Notes: generated by a model not told the origin, from the letters alone. A stretch of DNA of 64,000 nt from Bradyrhizobium paxllaeri (GCF_001693515.2 NZ_CP042968.1:5394001-5458000), one strand, 5' to 3'; shown: positions 19,901-27,736, numbered from the stretch's first letter. Numbers and translations: made by a program.

Positions 19901-20666
19901 CGCCGATGCCGACGCCGCATATCAATTGGTCACGATGGAGGGTAATCTCCGGCTGAGCGATGGGAAGATCTTCAAGCCGCAGGAAGAAGTGGTCCGCATC
20001 GTGGAATTCGAGACCCCGGCAGCGATCCTGTGCGCGGAGGGACCCCAGGTTCCGCAAACCTACAAGCAAGCCTATTTCGACCTGCTCTCGACCGGCTTCA
20101 GGTTCGAGCAAAACATCGGCACGGCGCAACTGCACTTCCGCTTCGTCGGCCCGCCGGCGCAGACCGCAAAATTCACCGAGATACGGCTCAACTTCTGGCG
20201 CAATCGCAGCAATGAGCCCAATCCGTTTCGTCTGCCGGTTAAGTTCAACAACCTGCCGTCGAAGTTCGCGGTCGGGCTTAGGCTCGCATTCAAAGGCGCG
20301 GGATCGGTCAGGACCTACGACCTGCAGATCATCTACTCCGACGGAACCCTGGCCGGGTCGACGGGGCAATTTGCTGAACCGGATCAATTTCCCCTGGTCG
20401 CAGCCGGAAACGCGACCCCCGGCTTCTTCGTTTCGATCGACGGGGTAAAAGGTGGCTCCAGCGAATTCTGGGCGGACATCTCGGTCCTCCATTCGCCGCG
20501 GGTGCTGAAACCGGGGATCAGCCCTCTGGAATTTGGTTGGCTGTTTTCTCCGTCGGGCAACGGCGAACCGACGGACCATGTCGCCGCTGCGGGCCTAACG
20601 AGCATGGTTGAGGCCCAGGCCCGGATCGTCGCGGTATCCCCGCCAGTTCCGATTATTAGTCACTAA
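13959..20666 (+). CDS. Giant protein C of unknown function (2235 aa)
   Basis: The frame starts at ATG 13959 (MTISKYIHCLVDREP), with GAGG eight bases upstream and the stop of B two bases before, so B and C look translationally coupled. The frame is uninterrupted for 6.7 kb. Roughly residues 370-640 are helical and charged; the rest reads as alternating beta-rich blocks with many Trp/Tyr/Phe residues. No signal peptide, no membrane helices, and no motif of a known toxin, RHS, TcA or autotransporter family were recognised. The Pro-rich insert PAPPPPGGESQDPPP (around residue 755) may be a domain linker. Together A, B and C would give about 500 kDa of protein, which suggests a structural assembly or surface complex rather than ordinary enzymes (inference). 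The operon ends here, with the next 1.1 kb lacking genes on this strand. Confidence 0.85.
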   Translation: MTISKYIHCLVDREPTAFHASDDDGTKASYAVNLSFEVRTDGTATDPGQEAKDAALALKDFLKAVRNVRFQLYKVKDPDPTKIELEYDSKIIDPISEPVAPADPDAIYAWLERERKATSIERDLDYWATKATTEWHPDSAVDINIIGASHRLRAAQAWNAPVAHKFRLTHIVQLPVVALTGDGVVVLPFFVDDPEQQTLPGKALGTGPLADEAAGTFDYNAKGDVGAVTCYTSIVAKASPLDLKAIYPGLTPDGYFEIDPEAPQVHRLLTWFEMRAASLLSANAALASRASNPDNDPVFENRFGVSTVQVTKGGLPVDVTCCSIVWYVVARLLSALDNVVIGVLKPLAQPANTFGFDSRTQGEVLAPLVSEMLGHLEKSLPDSIIDPGKAALAIRKALSLTSPLISNPSAAKPSRPDVVRALRKIYDIESPKSEKPKDALEFISLALACYEEARDKADKPQRAHVLAYAETVRAEAAKAGATKGSTPKGGLANKVSTALLQYEQRLVDEAGAEAAILKLFETADSSLSAKVATKYLEQIASPPFDPSVEAAVKAAFEQALAAYRTLLAGNFNGAEAIRRSASASFVRSLLDFASLEPKAGNTSLLVKNLNSSAFFANRVTGTAAPTGGCFDAHAATVVRADADMLLLTTAPDGIPAGELQGQIDALLESIYVHLEDGLHDFLAPTASFHDPDARFIPDSTPQPLAIEVAGNIDGGKIDAFSRYFNGIGLVIQRGDLGTDDDTWAHTHLADLTWTLPAPPPPGGESQDPPPDITAAIHPMLPAINDGRGPMFLEYHGFPFADRAFEESIVGNDMVARDPRRPFYVQDPHDAVDRHPRVPRLAYGRAFKTFSFITSNAGTLPRRLQDEGTPPWTPHWKIKPPQDTAGNEDQKVIANVDYQRRTAIAQMSVVEKTAGRPARIGALVDGVMPLAAAYPRVGLHAEARIDGVRDLLRDSDGRGSMVASKTSEWHISDIKISGQPKSLTVNVFEGTANEPDKEPGAKGASFVIGAGFAGLSSITIRIVFEQDPGNLPKRWLEFKFDGAEPERRDLKAGDEFNGWLRLALRTDDDHSASMSFANIGSQKSDNISQPLLILAPDKDAWKGGLERPVTTTVTTPRVSYLDFERWFANGSLFLETFGKERGEDPENNAGVIFMNGLATAYAMRKFDAALARNLESLPDPAVEKIRLELIALDDLTQATIAPVGAQLHELGGRLAEVANAYAAKAKAQTKKSPKWFLDNLLKPLDDEFRFEVTVQPGPLALAPINQPKARKRTASVPAGMVARLSMDTMVRAKRFDKSDGHYPSVIHRGLLQYASRNVYDSSDPFVKPTHVIFPATALLVETMYNGIEKLAMPINDGDGEGAIALAAAVISAKGIDHVRRFEIVAGMPAPGDQREKWRLLGEVDVITQRWRPSGRPIYHLVNPREHDFAIDKKPPTEPRTQPALPLNLDTAGRLAQFELEAFFDRSDVDAQTVTQRLAPLPASTMLQDHHWNPESATYFRHRFTLRSRYAGALLERNSRQVNAWRTDKPKHPLDTPAHGWTMRVAMLADLARIQLTRPQLRALIPLTTAPGGERIDRPAPPVAAILQEPPYARGGLADRIATEIKTGFGYGFEKANEPLEIRDAHKEAGRNAQLDYRALGSETALSLMLRGEGPIGLTFDNVDAPAPAFPNSMFVLKPDVLFGSKPPLEEFFAGITMRRYIDPAWTGAGGNDKNRLEAENAWWIDFDQRDTKVNKESALLQYEVEGSTDLMPLLAFKPDPDGLHIQLFASKLGIDGFSNSTRDWVAVATVTLEQFGKLSALHQQVAPARHALSIFVRTGSAKTERGEINTPLLVAGFEWSSPQEKKVTEDGGGTKEEARPPSVWLEATSASAFQTMASGSTFLRWTKTGRDFDFVHVAELGNNEWKTGPVHVRELTARLNHDNHEFLTFHRTGSPADSKAVWLCSSTFANPAPIHVHRHVGLISSRFLKELGTPVEVFCRTSADADAAYQLVTMEGNLRLSDGKIFKPQEEVVRIVEFETPAAILCAEGPQVPQTYKQAYFDLLSTGFRFEQNIGTAQLHFRFVGPPAQTAKFTEIRLNFWRNRSNEPNPFRLPVKFNNLPSKFAVGLRLAFKGAGSVRTYDLQIIYSDGTLAGSTGQFAEPDQFPLVAAGNATPGFFVSIDGVKGGSSEFWADISVLHSPRVLKPGISPLEFGWLFSPSGNGEPTDHVAAAGLTSMVEAQARIVAVSPPVPIISH

Positions 20667-21831
20667 TCGCGGAAGACTGCATTTCGACATTTAGGAGGAC
20701 CGCGCCGCTGGACAGAAGCGCTCTACCTCGCCTTGGCATCACTCGCTATCGACAGCCCGCTCATTCGGGAAGCCGCCTTTTTTGATTCCACTCTCAATTG
20801 CTGTCCTGGATCATTACAACGGTCGCAGCATGGTATCGGATTGAATTATTAGACGCTGGCATCGACGTACGCCGCACTTGCCTGCGCGGGAGTCGCGATC
20901 GTTGCATCGCAACGCTCCGACAAGATGGGAAGCCAGCGGCACTTAGCGTAACTGCTCTATATGCTGCCGGCCTAGCCGCCTTCGGCGGCCTGATTCGATG
21001 CGGCTGGTACAACTGGAAAAATACAGGGACCTTTCGACGATGGATGCGCCCCGTTGACGAGCTAAACTGCAGATCTGCAACCGCTACTATTTAGCGGATG
21101 TACAGTGAGCTCCATGATGTCGGTGTCCGAGTCTGGTCCTGTCGAAATTTGCAGGTGAACCTCCTTGTAATCACCGAATTCAATTTCCTTCTGAGACCAC
21201 ACCGTTTTCCATGAAGTTCGCGGACCGTCTCTTGCTGCTCGCGGATTTGTTCGAGGTTCTTGGCCGTCGTCGCGAGCGACCGACACAATGGAAGAGTGAC
21301 CGACAACTGTGGTTTAACGTCCGAGACGGTACCACTTGTCGCTGGAAGTACCCAAAGGCGGGATGCGTCGGAATTGTCTCCCGAGGCAAGCGAGTCGGTA
21401 GGGTTGTTGTAGGTACTGGAATCGATCGAGGTTGGAGTTGCTTCGCTCGAGCAAATTTGTACAAAGTACAAGAGTCCAGTCGCTAATAAAATGAAAAAAG
21501 CATACCCTCCATCAGTAGGGAGCGTCATCTGCGCCAGGCCATTTACGGGTCTAAGTCAAAAATTTCCTTCTAATCGAGGCTTGTGAAGCTCTATTTGCAA
21601 GGGCTTGTAGAAGTTCCAACTTTAGCAGATTGCGAGCTTCGGACAAGTCAGGGTTGTGTTAGTGTACTTGAGAGTGTACTCGTCGGCCGGCGAGTCACGA
21701 GTATCCGATGTGCTATTGTTGTTGTCTTGATACCTGCAAATCCGCAGCGTGCATGTAGAGCTTACAAACGGCGGTCTTTTCTTCGTATACGAACTAGATT
21801 GTTGGGGAGGCTGACGATCGAGGAGTCAAGG
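20667..21831. other. Spacer with one weak minus-strand ORF
   Basis: The only item of note is a minus-strand frame from about 21528 (MTLPTDGGYAFF, then a hydrophobic ILLATGLLYFV helix). It runs to about 21210 and would need a frameshift to continue into DYKEVHLQISTG ... GCRSAV, ending at 21062. It resembles a small membrane-anchored or exported protein but matches nothing I know. The rest is unassigned. Confidence 0.3.
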
Positions 21832-22302
21832 ATGACTATTTTCGATAATTTGTGGAACAACTGGCCGACGGAGGCCCGCGATGTCTTATTCAACAGCCTT
21901 GGCGGAAACTGGCCTAGTCTATATCCTAATGATAACTACAAGAATACTTGCACAATTCGGTTCTCGGTTGCGCTCAATCGAAGTGGGTACAAGGTTCCTG
22001 CCTCCTTGAGCGATGGAGGGCACAAAGACCAGGAGGGAAATTCGATCGCGGTCCGTGTGCCGACCGGTGAGAGTCTTGCGCGAAACTTTTTTGGCGAACC
22101 TTACTGGGGCATGAACCGAAATCCGGGAAGTCCGATCGACCTGACCAACGTGCCGCGCGAGAATGGCTTGCTCATCTATAAAGTGAGAGTGGGAGACGCT
22201 AACGGCCACGTAGACTTGTGGAAGAAAAACGATTGCTTAATTGATTGTCACGCAAGTTTTGCAGCCGCATCTTATGAGTTGGCATTCTGGAAATTGGCGT
22301 GA
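21832..22302 (+). CDS. tae4: Tae4-type amidase effector (T6SS peptidoglycan hydrolase)
   Basis: A 156-residue protein starts at ATG 21832, with GAGGAG upstream; longer in-frame starts add unlikely sequence. The N-terminal block NTCTIRFSVALNRSGYKVP (Cys40) and the C-terminal block GDANGHVDLWKKNDC (His126, Asp128) are the signature pieces of the Tae4 family, NlpC/P60-like cysteine amidases that cut the D-Glu/mDAP bond of peptidoglycan. Cys135 and Cys139 are placed like the conserved C-terminal cysteine pair of Tae4. Such toxins are injected by a type VI system and paired with a periplasmic immunity protein Tai4. I see neither a T6SS gene nor a convincing Tai4 in the window, so this is an orphan effector, a decoyed remnant, or an enzyme reused for self-remodelling. 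It lies 1.2 kb after the giant genes on the same strand. Confidence 0.82.
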   Translation: MTIFDNLWNNWPTEARDVLFNSLGGNWPSLYPNDNYKNTCTIRFSVALNRSGYKVPASLSDGGHKDQEGNSIAVRVPTGESLARNFFGEPYWGMNRNPGSPIDLTNVPRENGLLIYKVRVGDANGHVDLWKKNDCLIDCHASFAAASYELAFWKLA

Positions 22303-22489
22303 TTTGCGCTTGGAGATGTTTAAGCAGTGTTCGGAGCGCTGACACCTTGACATCGACAAAGCGTTCAAAAACCATCGCCGGATGGGACGGGCATATCCGG
22401 TCGAACCTGGCTCGTGTCGTCGCACCGAAGGCCGAGGTTTGCATAGGCATAATGGGGCGTGGCTTGGGGGGACCTTTTCTCGACTACGA

Positions 22490-22735
22490 TCAGTGCCGCC
22501 GCCACCGAACGTCATAACTAACTAAACACGCGAAAGACTGTCCTTGCTTCCCTATCCGCAACATCCGGGCATCTAGAAGCCGCTGCATCGCTTCGGCCGT
22601 TTTGGTATCGCCCTTAGCGTCGGGATGTTTTGCCGCGAGTTTTGACAGCGTAAACTCACTTACAAGCATTCTGCGAGCGTCGCCGCACAACAGGAAGCAC
22701 TCGACGAATTTGTTCTTGGTGATCTCGCTATTCAT
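22490..22735 (-). CDS. Small hypothetical protein (81 aa)
   Basis: The frame MNSEITKNKFVECFLLCGDARRM ... SYDVRWRRH has balanced composition, unlike the shadow frames, and could form a small helical DNA-binding-like fold, but no family is recognised. There is no good ribosome binding site. It faces the end of the tae4 gene. It may be a fragment of a larger lost gene. Whether it could be a Tae4 immunity protein is doubtful, because it lacks a signal peptide. Confidence 0.3.
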   Translation of the reverse strand: MNSEITKNKFVECFLLCGDARRMLVSEFTLSKLAAKHPDAKGDTKTAEAMQRLLDARMLRIGKQGQSFACLVSYDVRWRRH

Positions 22736-22905
22736 GAGGTGACCGAGTTTGCTAACAGGCTTACTGCGCTCAAGCATCGTCTAGAGAAAGCTCGCAAGGC
22801 CGTTCTGGAGCTCTGAGGACAAAAACCGCCACAATCCAATGACGCGCTGCCCTGATCATGTCTGATCGATTTTCGGCCTTCGAGGTCATAGCGGCCGCTC
22901 GCGAG

Positions 22906-22937
22906 GTTAAGCGTACGCATACGACGAAGGCCGCCGG
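22906..22937 (+). repeat. IS66 left terminal inverted repeat
   Basis: The inward sequence GTTAAGCGTACGCATACG... pairs with the right end. It carries the GGCCGCC block at its inner end. Confidence 0.6.
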
Positions 22938-22989
22938 ATTGACGCATGCGCGGGAGCGCGGCGAGCACTATGATTGCGTTGCGTGCAGG

Positions 22990-24642
22990 TCAGGCGGCCT
23001 GCTGATCGGTGGGCTCGCTGGCCTGCCGCAAAAGCTTCCATTCCCAGGGCAGCAGTTCGTGCAGACGCGAAGCGGGAAGATCGGCGATACGGGCGAGGAC
23101 ATCGGCGAGCCAGGCCTTGGGATCGACGTCGTTGAGGCGACAGGTCGTGATCATGGTCAGCATGATGGCGGCGCGGTCGGCGCCGCGCAGGCTGCCGGCA
23201 AAGGTCCAGTTGCGCCTGCCCAACGCGATGCCGCGCAACGCTCTTTCAGCGGCGTTATTGCTGAGGCAGATCCTGCCATCGTCGAGGAAGCGGGCGAAGT
23301 CGTCCCAGCGCCTGAGCATGTAGTTCATGGGCTTCAGGACCTCGGAGGAGCGCGATAGGGTTTCCCGCTCGCGGAGCAGCCAGACGTGCATGTCATCGAG
23401 CAGCGGCTTGCTCAGCTCCTGGCGTACGGCACGCCGCTCGTCGGCACTGCGGCCGTTGATGGCGCGCTCGATCTCGAACAGGGCGTCAAGACGCCTGACC
23501 GCCTCCAGCGCGATCGGGGAGACCGGTTTGCCTTTCTGTGGGTCCCGGGCGGTTTTCTCGATGTCGGCCAGCTCGAAGAAGCCCCGCCGCGCATGGGCCA
23601 GGCAAAATGCCGGCGTGATCGGCATCGCTTTCCTTTGTGGGTCGAACAACGGATCGAAGCCGCTATAGCAATCCGCCTGCAGGATACCGGCGAAGGCGGC
23701 CAGATGCTTCTGGGGATGTTCGCCCCGTCGGTCGCTCGAGGCGTAATAGGCCGCCGCCGGCGGCGCAGGCCCACCGTAGGGCCGGTCATCCCGTACATAG
23801 GTCCAGATTCGCCCGGTCGTGCACTTGCTCTTGGCCAGGATGCGGATGGTGGTGTCGTCGCCATGAAGGCGATCAGCCGCGAGCACATGACGCTCGATCA
23901 GCTGGAACAGCGGCATGACGGCAAGGGTTCCGTGGCCGACCTGGTCGGCCAGTGTCGATAGCGGCAAATCGATCCTCTCAGCCTTAAAGCGCACGCTCTG
24001 GCGATTGAGTGGGATATGCATGCCGAACTTGTCGAACAAGATCGTCGCCAGCAGTTGCGGACCGATGAAGCCGCGCGGCGTGGCATGGAACGGTGCCGGC
24101 GGCTGGCTGATCTTCTCGCAATCGCGGCAGGTGAACTTTTCCCGCACCGTCTCGATCAGCTTGAACCGACGCGGGATCTCCTCCAACGTCTCGGTCACAT
24201 CCTCGCCCAGCTTCGCCAGGCGCGATCCGCCGCAGCATGCACAGCTCGTCGGGGCCTCGATGACGACGCGCTCGCGTTCGATGTCGTCCGGCCAGGGCTT
24301 GCGCACCGGCCGCCGACGCGTGAAGGCGCGCACGCTCTGGCTTTTCGCCGCGGCGGCCTGAGCGGCAAGCTCGTCCTCGCTCGCCGTGGTGACAAGTTCT
24401 TCGAGCTCCAATTCCAATTGCTCGATCAGCCGCGCCGTGCGCTCGGAGCGCTGCCCGTACAGTTCGCGCTTGAGCTTCTCGATCCGCAGCTCAAGATGCA
24501 CGATCAGCGCCTCGTTGGCCGACAGCTCCGCCCGCGCACTGGCGGCTACCGCCTCGGCTTGCAGCCGCGCCTCACGCTCGGCCTGCAGCGCCGCCAGGGC
24601 ACTCACGAGGTCCGATGGAAGGTCGTCCGGCTTCGATGTCAT
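22990..24642 (-). CDS. tnpC: IS66 transposase TnpC
   Basis: A 550-residue DDE transposase of IS66. It has an N-terminal coiled coil (about residues 15-75, the leucine-zipper region), then a zinc-binding motif CACCGG ... FTCRDCEKISQPP (residues ~135-180). The catalytic domain includes LHGDDTTIRI (first Asp) and ADCYSGFDPLFD (second Asp), with the final acidic residue in the NNAAERALRGIALGRRNW block. The C-terminal tail LHELLPWEWK is typical. Length is normal for the family and the frame is intact, so it should be active. Confidence 0.95.
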   Translation of the reverse strand: MTSKPDDLPSDLVSALAALQAEREARLQAEAVAASARAELSANEALIVHLELRIEKLKRELYGQRSERTARLIEQLELELEELVTTASEDELAAQAAAAKSQSVRAFTRRRPVRKPWPDDIERERVVIEAPTSCACCGGSRLAKLGEDVTETLEEIPRRFKLIETVREKFTCRDCEKISQPPAPFHATPRGFIGPQLLATILFDKFGMHIPLNRQSVRFKAERIDLPLSTLADQVGHGTLAVMPLFQLIERHVLAADRLHGDDTTIRILAKSKCTTGRIWTYVRDDRPYGGPAPPAAAYYASSDRRGEHPQKHLAAFAGILQADCYSGFDPLFDPQRKAMPITPAFCLAHARRGFFELADIEKTARDPQKGKPVSPIALEAVRRLDALFEIERAINGRSADERRAVRQELSKPLLDDMHVWLLRERETLSRSSEVLKPMNYMLRRWDDFARFLDDGRICLSNNAAERALRGIALGRRNWTFAGSLRGADRAAIMLTMITTCRLNDVDPKAWLADVLARIADLPASRLHELLPWEWKLLRQASEPTDQQAA

Positions 24643-24688
24643 GAAGCCATTGAATCAGATCACGTTGCAGATTCAAACCGTAAAACGG

Positions 24689-25036
24689 CTATCCGACCCG
24701 CGTTGGTCGCAGCGTATCTTGAGGGTTGCGCCAATCGATTCCGGACAACAGGTAGTTCATCTGCGCCGGTGAGATCGTCACTGCTTCGCCCGCAACCGTT
24801 GGCCAGATGAACCTTCCTCTCTCGAGTCTCTTGGTAAACAGGCATGCCCCCTGGCCATCGTGCCAGATCACCTTCACAAGATCGCTTCGGCGACCGCGGA
24901 ACACGAACAGATGACCGCTGAGCGGGTCCTTGCGCAGCACCTCCTGCACTTGGAGTGCCAACGACGGAAAGCCTCGGCGCATGTCCGTGTAGCCTGTCGC
25001 GAGCCACACTCGCGCGCCCGTCGGAACCGGGATCAT
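24689..25036 (-). CDS. tnpB: IS66 accessory protein TnpB
   Basis: A 115-residue protein with the unmistakable IS66 Orf2 sequence: [52 protein letters not shown]. It is required with TnpA and TnpC for IS66 transposition, though its molecular role is not clear. It overlaps tnpA by four bases (translational coupling) and lies 46 bases before tnpC. Confidence 0.95.
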   Translation of the reverse strand: MIPVPTGARVWLATGYTDMRRGFPSLALQVQEVLRKDPLSGHLFVFRGRRSDLVKVIWHDGQGACLFTKRLERGRFIWPTVAGEAVTISPAQMNYLLSGIDWRNPQDTLRPTRVG

Positions 25037-25434
25037 CGGCGTACCAAAGCATCGAGAACGCGACGCAGTGCGTCTCCATCAACGTCGCCATCGACCCGGA
25101 TCCGGTGCCCGCTACCAAGATCAATCTCGATGATGCCCTGGCTCTTCCGTCGACGCGCCGCCGTCGTCGTCAACGGCGCTTCGGCCACCTCCGGCGGCGG
25201 CACAGACGGCCCAATCGCGACCGGCACGAACGGCGCTCTACTCGTTTCACCGTGCTTGCAAAGCTCTTTGCGCCACCTGAACAGCTGGCTCACATGAAGG
25301 CCGGCCAGGCGGGCCACCTCGGAAACGCTGGCTCCGGGCTCGAGCGATGCTGCAACGAGCCGCTCCTTCTCATCCTGCGACCACCGGCGCCGCCGCTCGA
25401 CCGATGTGATCACCTCCGCACGCGAAATCGTCAT
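25033..25434 (-). CDS. tnpA: IS66 accessory protein TnpA
   Basis: A 133-residue protein with an N-terminal helix-turn-helix of the IS3/IS66 Orf1 type ([45 protein letters not shown]), a Pro/Ala linker, and a C-terminal stretch [27 protein letters not shown]. It is the first gene of the element and probably recognises the ends. Confidence 0.93.
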   Translation of the reverse strand: MTISRAEVITSVERRRRWSQDEKERLVAASLEPGASVSEVARLAGLHVSQLFRWRKELCKHGETSRAPFVPVAIGPSVPPPEVAEAPLTTTAARRRKSQGIIEIDLGSGHRIRVDGDVDGDALRRVLDALVRR

Positions 25435-25487
25435 AGCGCTTCTCCTAGGATTACCCCTAGGACCTGCAGCGATCGCGTTCGTCGAAC

Positions 25488-25519
25488 AAGGCGGCCTTTG
25501 GCGGAGGGATACGGTTAAG
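25488..25519 (-). repeat. IS66 right terminal inverted repeat
   Basis: Read inward it gives CTTAACCGTATCCCTCCG..., matching the left end with mismatches. It lies 54 bases upstream of the tnpA start and so includes its promoter region. Confidence 0.6.
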
Positions 25520-25536
25520 CTTCACCGCCCGCAGGC

Positions 25537-25716
25537 TCAGAATTCACAAGTTTCCGATGTTCGGCCTTCGGTGCGCCGTACGACCTTGCGCATAGCAATC
25601 TCCGAAAGCCGCACAGCCAACTGCTTAAGATGCGCAATCTCCTGCTTGCAGCACTCCAGCTCGCGCTGTCCGTCTGTCGTCACTGATGATTCAGGGCGAT
25701 CCATACCGTCCGTCAT
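25537..25716 (-). CDS. Small hypothetical protein (59 aa)
   Basis: The ATG at 25714-25716 opens MTDGMDRPESSVTTDG, followed by the amphipathic stretch LECCKQEIAHLKQLAVRLSEI and a basic end (MRKVVRRTEGRTSETCEF). The heptad pattern suggests a short coiled coil, with paired cysteines in front. It lies just outside the IS66 right end and may have been cut or promoter-separated by that insertion. Function unknown. Confidence 0.4.
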   Translation of the reverse strand: MTDGMDRPESSVTTDGQRELECCKQEIAHLKQLAVRLSEIAMRKVVRRTEGRTSETCEF

Positions 25717-26000
25717 ATCTATTGAGAATTCATCTCCGACCGAGTCGTCGTGAGCATCGTCCGATTCTGGTTCCGCGAAGGAGTCACCCCTGCGCGAGAA
25801 CGAAGCTTCGGCCTTTACGGGACCTCTTGAGGGCCTTCCTGATCGCTAAACTTGTGTGCAGAACGCGCCGTTTAAGTCGTTGCTGTAGTCGGCACGCTTC
25901 ACTTTTGTCCGAAGCATACCAACTATCTGATTTGTTTTTCTCAAGCGGCATTGTGCCTTTTCTTCATTTGCGGTAGGCGAAAACAACCAAGGATAAACCC

Positions 26001-26120
26001 ATGAGCTACAATTTCGCCGAGATTGCGCCGCCTATGATTGGCGCCCACTCGGCTCATCGTCTGACGCCCCGTGGTAGCCTCGAGCTAGGTAACCGGAAGC
26101 GCACACTTCGTTATGGGTGA
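26001..26120 (+). CDS. Very small ORF (39 aa)
   Basis: MSYNFAEIAPPMIGAHSAH ... LRYG has AAGGA eight bases before its ATG, better than most spurious frames. It could also be the surviving start of a longer, frameshifted gene. No family recognised. Confidence 0.28.
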   Translation: MSYNFAEIAPPMIGAHSAHRLTPRGSLELGNRKRTLRYG

Positions 26121-26188
26121 CATGCGATCACCGCATCTCGTTTATGAAAATCTGTTTTCTTTCTCACGTATAACCAGGCCGGCGAGCA

Positions 26189-26392
26189 ATGCTTCGTTTT
26201 TATTTCAATCTCGCAGGAAGCCGAAATGTCGACGACCCCTGCGGGTTGGCATTCGAAAACGAGGTGCAAGCCTTCCGTGCGGCCGAGCGCTTCGCAGAGG
26301 AGCTAGCGAGAACTCACCCTCTTCTACGGGGTACCACCAGTGTAGTCGTAACATGCAAGGACCGAGATGAATCGTACTACATAAGCGTGTGA
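26189..26392 (+). CDS. DUF6894-like small protein
   Basis: A 67-residue protein starting MLRFYFNLAGSRNVDDPCGLAF, followed by a helix (EVQAFRAAERFAEELAR) and a closing strand (VVVTCKDRDESYYISV). The M-x-RFYF-L opening, the D-x-x-G turn and the A-rich helix are typical of the DUF6894 proteins very common in Bradyrhizobium. Function unknown in the family. The frame is complete, but the copy is isolated among decayed genes. Confidence 0.6.
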   Translation: MLRFYFNLAGSRNVDDPCGLAFENEVQAFRAAERFAEELARTHPLLRGTTSVVVTCKDRDESYYISV

Positions 26393-26534
26393 TTGGCATT
26401 CCATCCAAAGCGAATTCCAAGCTATCGCTGTACGAACGTGCATCGGCGTCGTATGGCCGATCACGGGGTGCAGTACTGAGCGCACGTCGAGGCCTACCAT
26501 TTTCAAGTCGGAGGCAATCCTACCAACCGCTCAC

Positions 26535-27090
26535 TATCATAACGCAGCGTCGTGAACCGATACGTTGGCAATCTGCCGCCGATGCCGGGGGGTTTTTCCC
26601 GAATACAATGCAGCGATTGTGCGCAACGGGGCCGAGGGCCGCGAGCTCGCTACGGCGCGGTGGCGAACGCCATCGTCGTCAAAGGCGCTAATGGATGCCA
26701 CGAAGAAGCAAGCCGAAAAGCTTCAGGCCAGGACAAGCCGGCCGATTCCAAGGAACTGCTGCGGATAGAGCCGGATGGTGGCACTACCAACATCCGCAAT
26801 GTGAAGAGCACGCACCGGACGAGATGGCTGGAAGCTGAAAACCGCTGCTTGGTGCCGTTCAACTCGTTCAGCGAGTTCAACAAGGCCGAAGGAGGTGATA
26901 TCTGGTTCGCACTCGATGAGACACGTCCCTCGCCCGCTTCGCCGGCATCTGGATCAACTGGACGTCCGTTCGGAAGGTCAAGGAAGGTCACACGACCAAT
27001 GACCTCTACGCGTTCCTCACGACGGAGCCGATCGCCGAAAGTGGCGCCGTCCACCTCAAGGCGATGCTGGTGATCCTCACGCGAGGAAAT
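26535..27090 (+). pseudogene. Decayed SRAP (YedK/HMCES-like) gene
   Basis: Segments of an SOS-response-associated peptidase can be followed in shifting frames: NRYVGNLPPMPG, then (other frame) AAIVRNGAEGRELATARWR, EPDGGTTNIRNVKS, RCLVPFNSFSEFNKAEGGDIWFALDETRP, and in another frame FAGIWINWTSVRKVKEG, TNDLYAFLTTEPIAESGAVHLKAM. These are the hallmark blocks of SRAP, which crosslinks to abasic sites through Cys2. The N-terminal MCGR start with that cysteine is missing and there are at least two frameshifts, so it is dead. Ends approximate. Confidence 0.75.
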
Positions 27091-27429
27091 TCCGGCGGAA
27101 CGTCAAAGAGGAAAAAGAAGACAGCCTCCCTCGGGCTCGCGACAATCTAAGCTATTCGTATGGCAATTCACCGAATAGACCAATCATAAGATCACCATCG
27201 AGTTGTGTGGATGGGATATCCACATAGTGATCGGGATGACGAATTTCGATACCTGCGGGCGACGAGAACATGATTCTAACTTGGGGTCGGCTCGGCACCC
27301 GCAAGCTGGCGGGAATGGATCGGCGCCGAGGGGCTCTATCCCGAGCGCAGCACATGGAAGAGTCCCTTCCCAGCGAGGCTTTTCCGTTCAAGTCGCACTT
27401 GCCCGCGGGACTGGCGGACAGAGGCGCTG

Positions 27430-27723
27430 TCAAGCGGCTTCCGTTGCGGCGGGCTGGTGGGTCTGGCAGTTGGTCGGACAAACCCGGGCGCAGGCGCCGC
27501 AGCCGATACAAGCGCCCTGGTCATTCATCACCATAATCTTCTTTTCGATCTCATCGTCATCGTCGAGGTCGACAAGATCGCCCTCCTCATTGATCCCCTT
27601 CAATGTCATGACGTCGCGGCCGCAGATCTTGAAACAGCGGCCACAACCGATGCACTTCTTGGGATCGATTGAGATCAGGTAGTTCGGCGTCCAGTCGCGG
27701 CCATCGCGCGTTGCAAATGACAT
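27430..27723 (-). CDS. fdxB: Nif-specific ferredoxin III (FdxB)
   Basis: A 97-residue 2[4Fe-4S] ferredoxin. ATG 27723 (MSFATRDGRDWTP) is preferred over the longer frame start because it fits the family. The two clusters are bound by CIGCGRCFKIC and CIGCGACARVCP, separated by an acidic loop (LDDDDEIEKK). FdxB proteins follow nifX-type genes in many diazotrophs and are thought to serve nitrogenase cofactor assembly or electron supply. It is the last gene of the nifD operon, 13 bases after the DUF683 gene. The frame is intact. Confidence 0.95.
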   Translation of the reverse strand: MSFATRDGRDWTPNYLISIDPKKCIGCGRCFKICGRDVMTLKGINEEGDLVDLDDDDEIEKKIMVMNDQGACIGCGACARVCPTNCQTHQPAATEAA

Positions 27724-27736
27724 GATCGGATACCCT

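Larger units (their letters stand above)
22906..25519 (-). mobile_element. IS66-family insertion sequence, complete
   Basis: Three genes in the usual IS66 order (tnpA, tnpB, tnpC) are all open and run leftwards. The outer ends form an imperfect inverted repeat of about 30 bases: 22906-22937 reads GTTAAGCGTACGCATA... and the right end read inward from 25519 reads CTTAACCGTATCCCTC..., both reaching AAGGCCGCC, with roughly two thirds identity. The presumed 8-bp target duplication is not seen (CTCGCGAG left, CTTCACCG right), so the copy may have arisen by recombination, or my end call is off by a few bases. Confidence 0.85.

Noticed and set aside
9975..20666. A single 3,563-residue protein
   Set aside because: Its first ~175 codons are a shadow of gene A, and the join at 13825-13959 skips a real stop and start. 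It is an artefact of frame changes around genes B and C.
22898..25527. An 8-bp target duplication around the IS66 element
   Set aside because: The flanking octamers CTCGCGAG and CTTCACCG do not match, nor do shifts of a few bases I tried.
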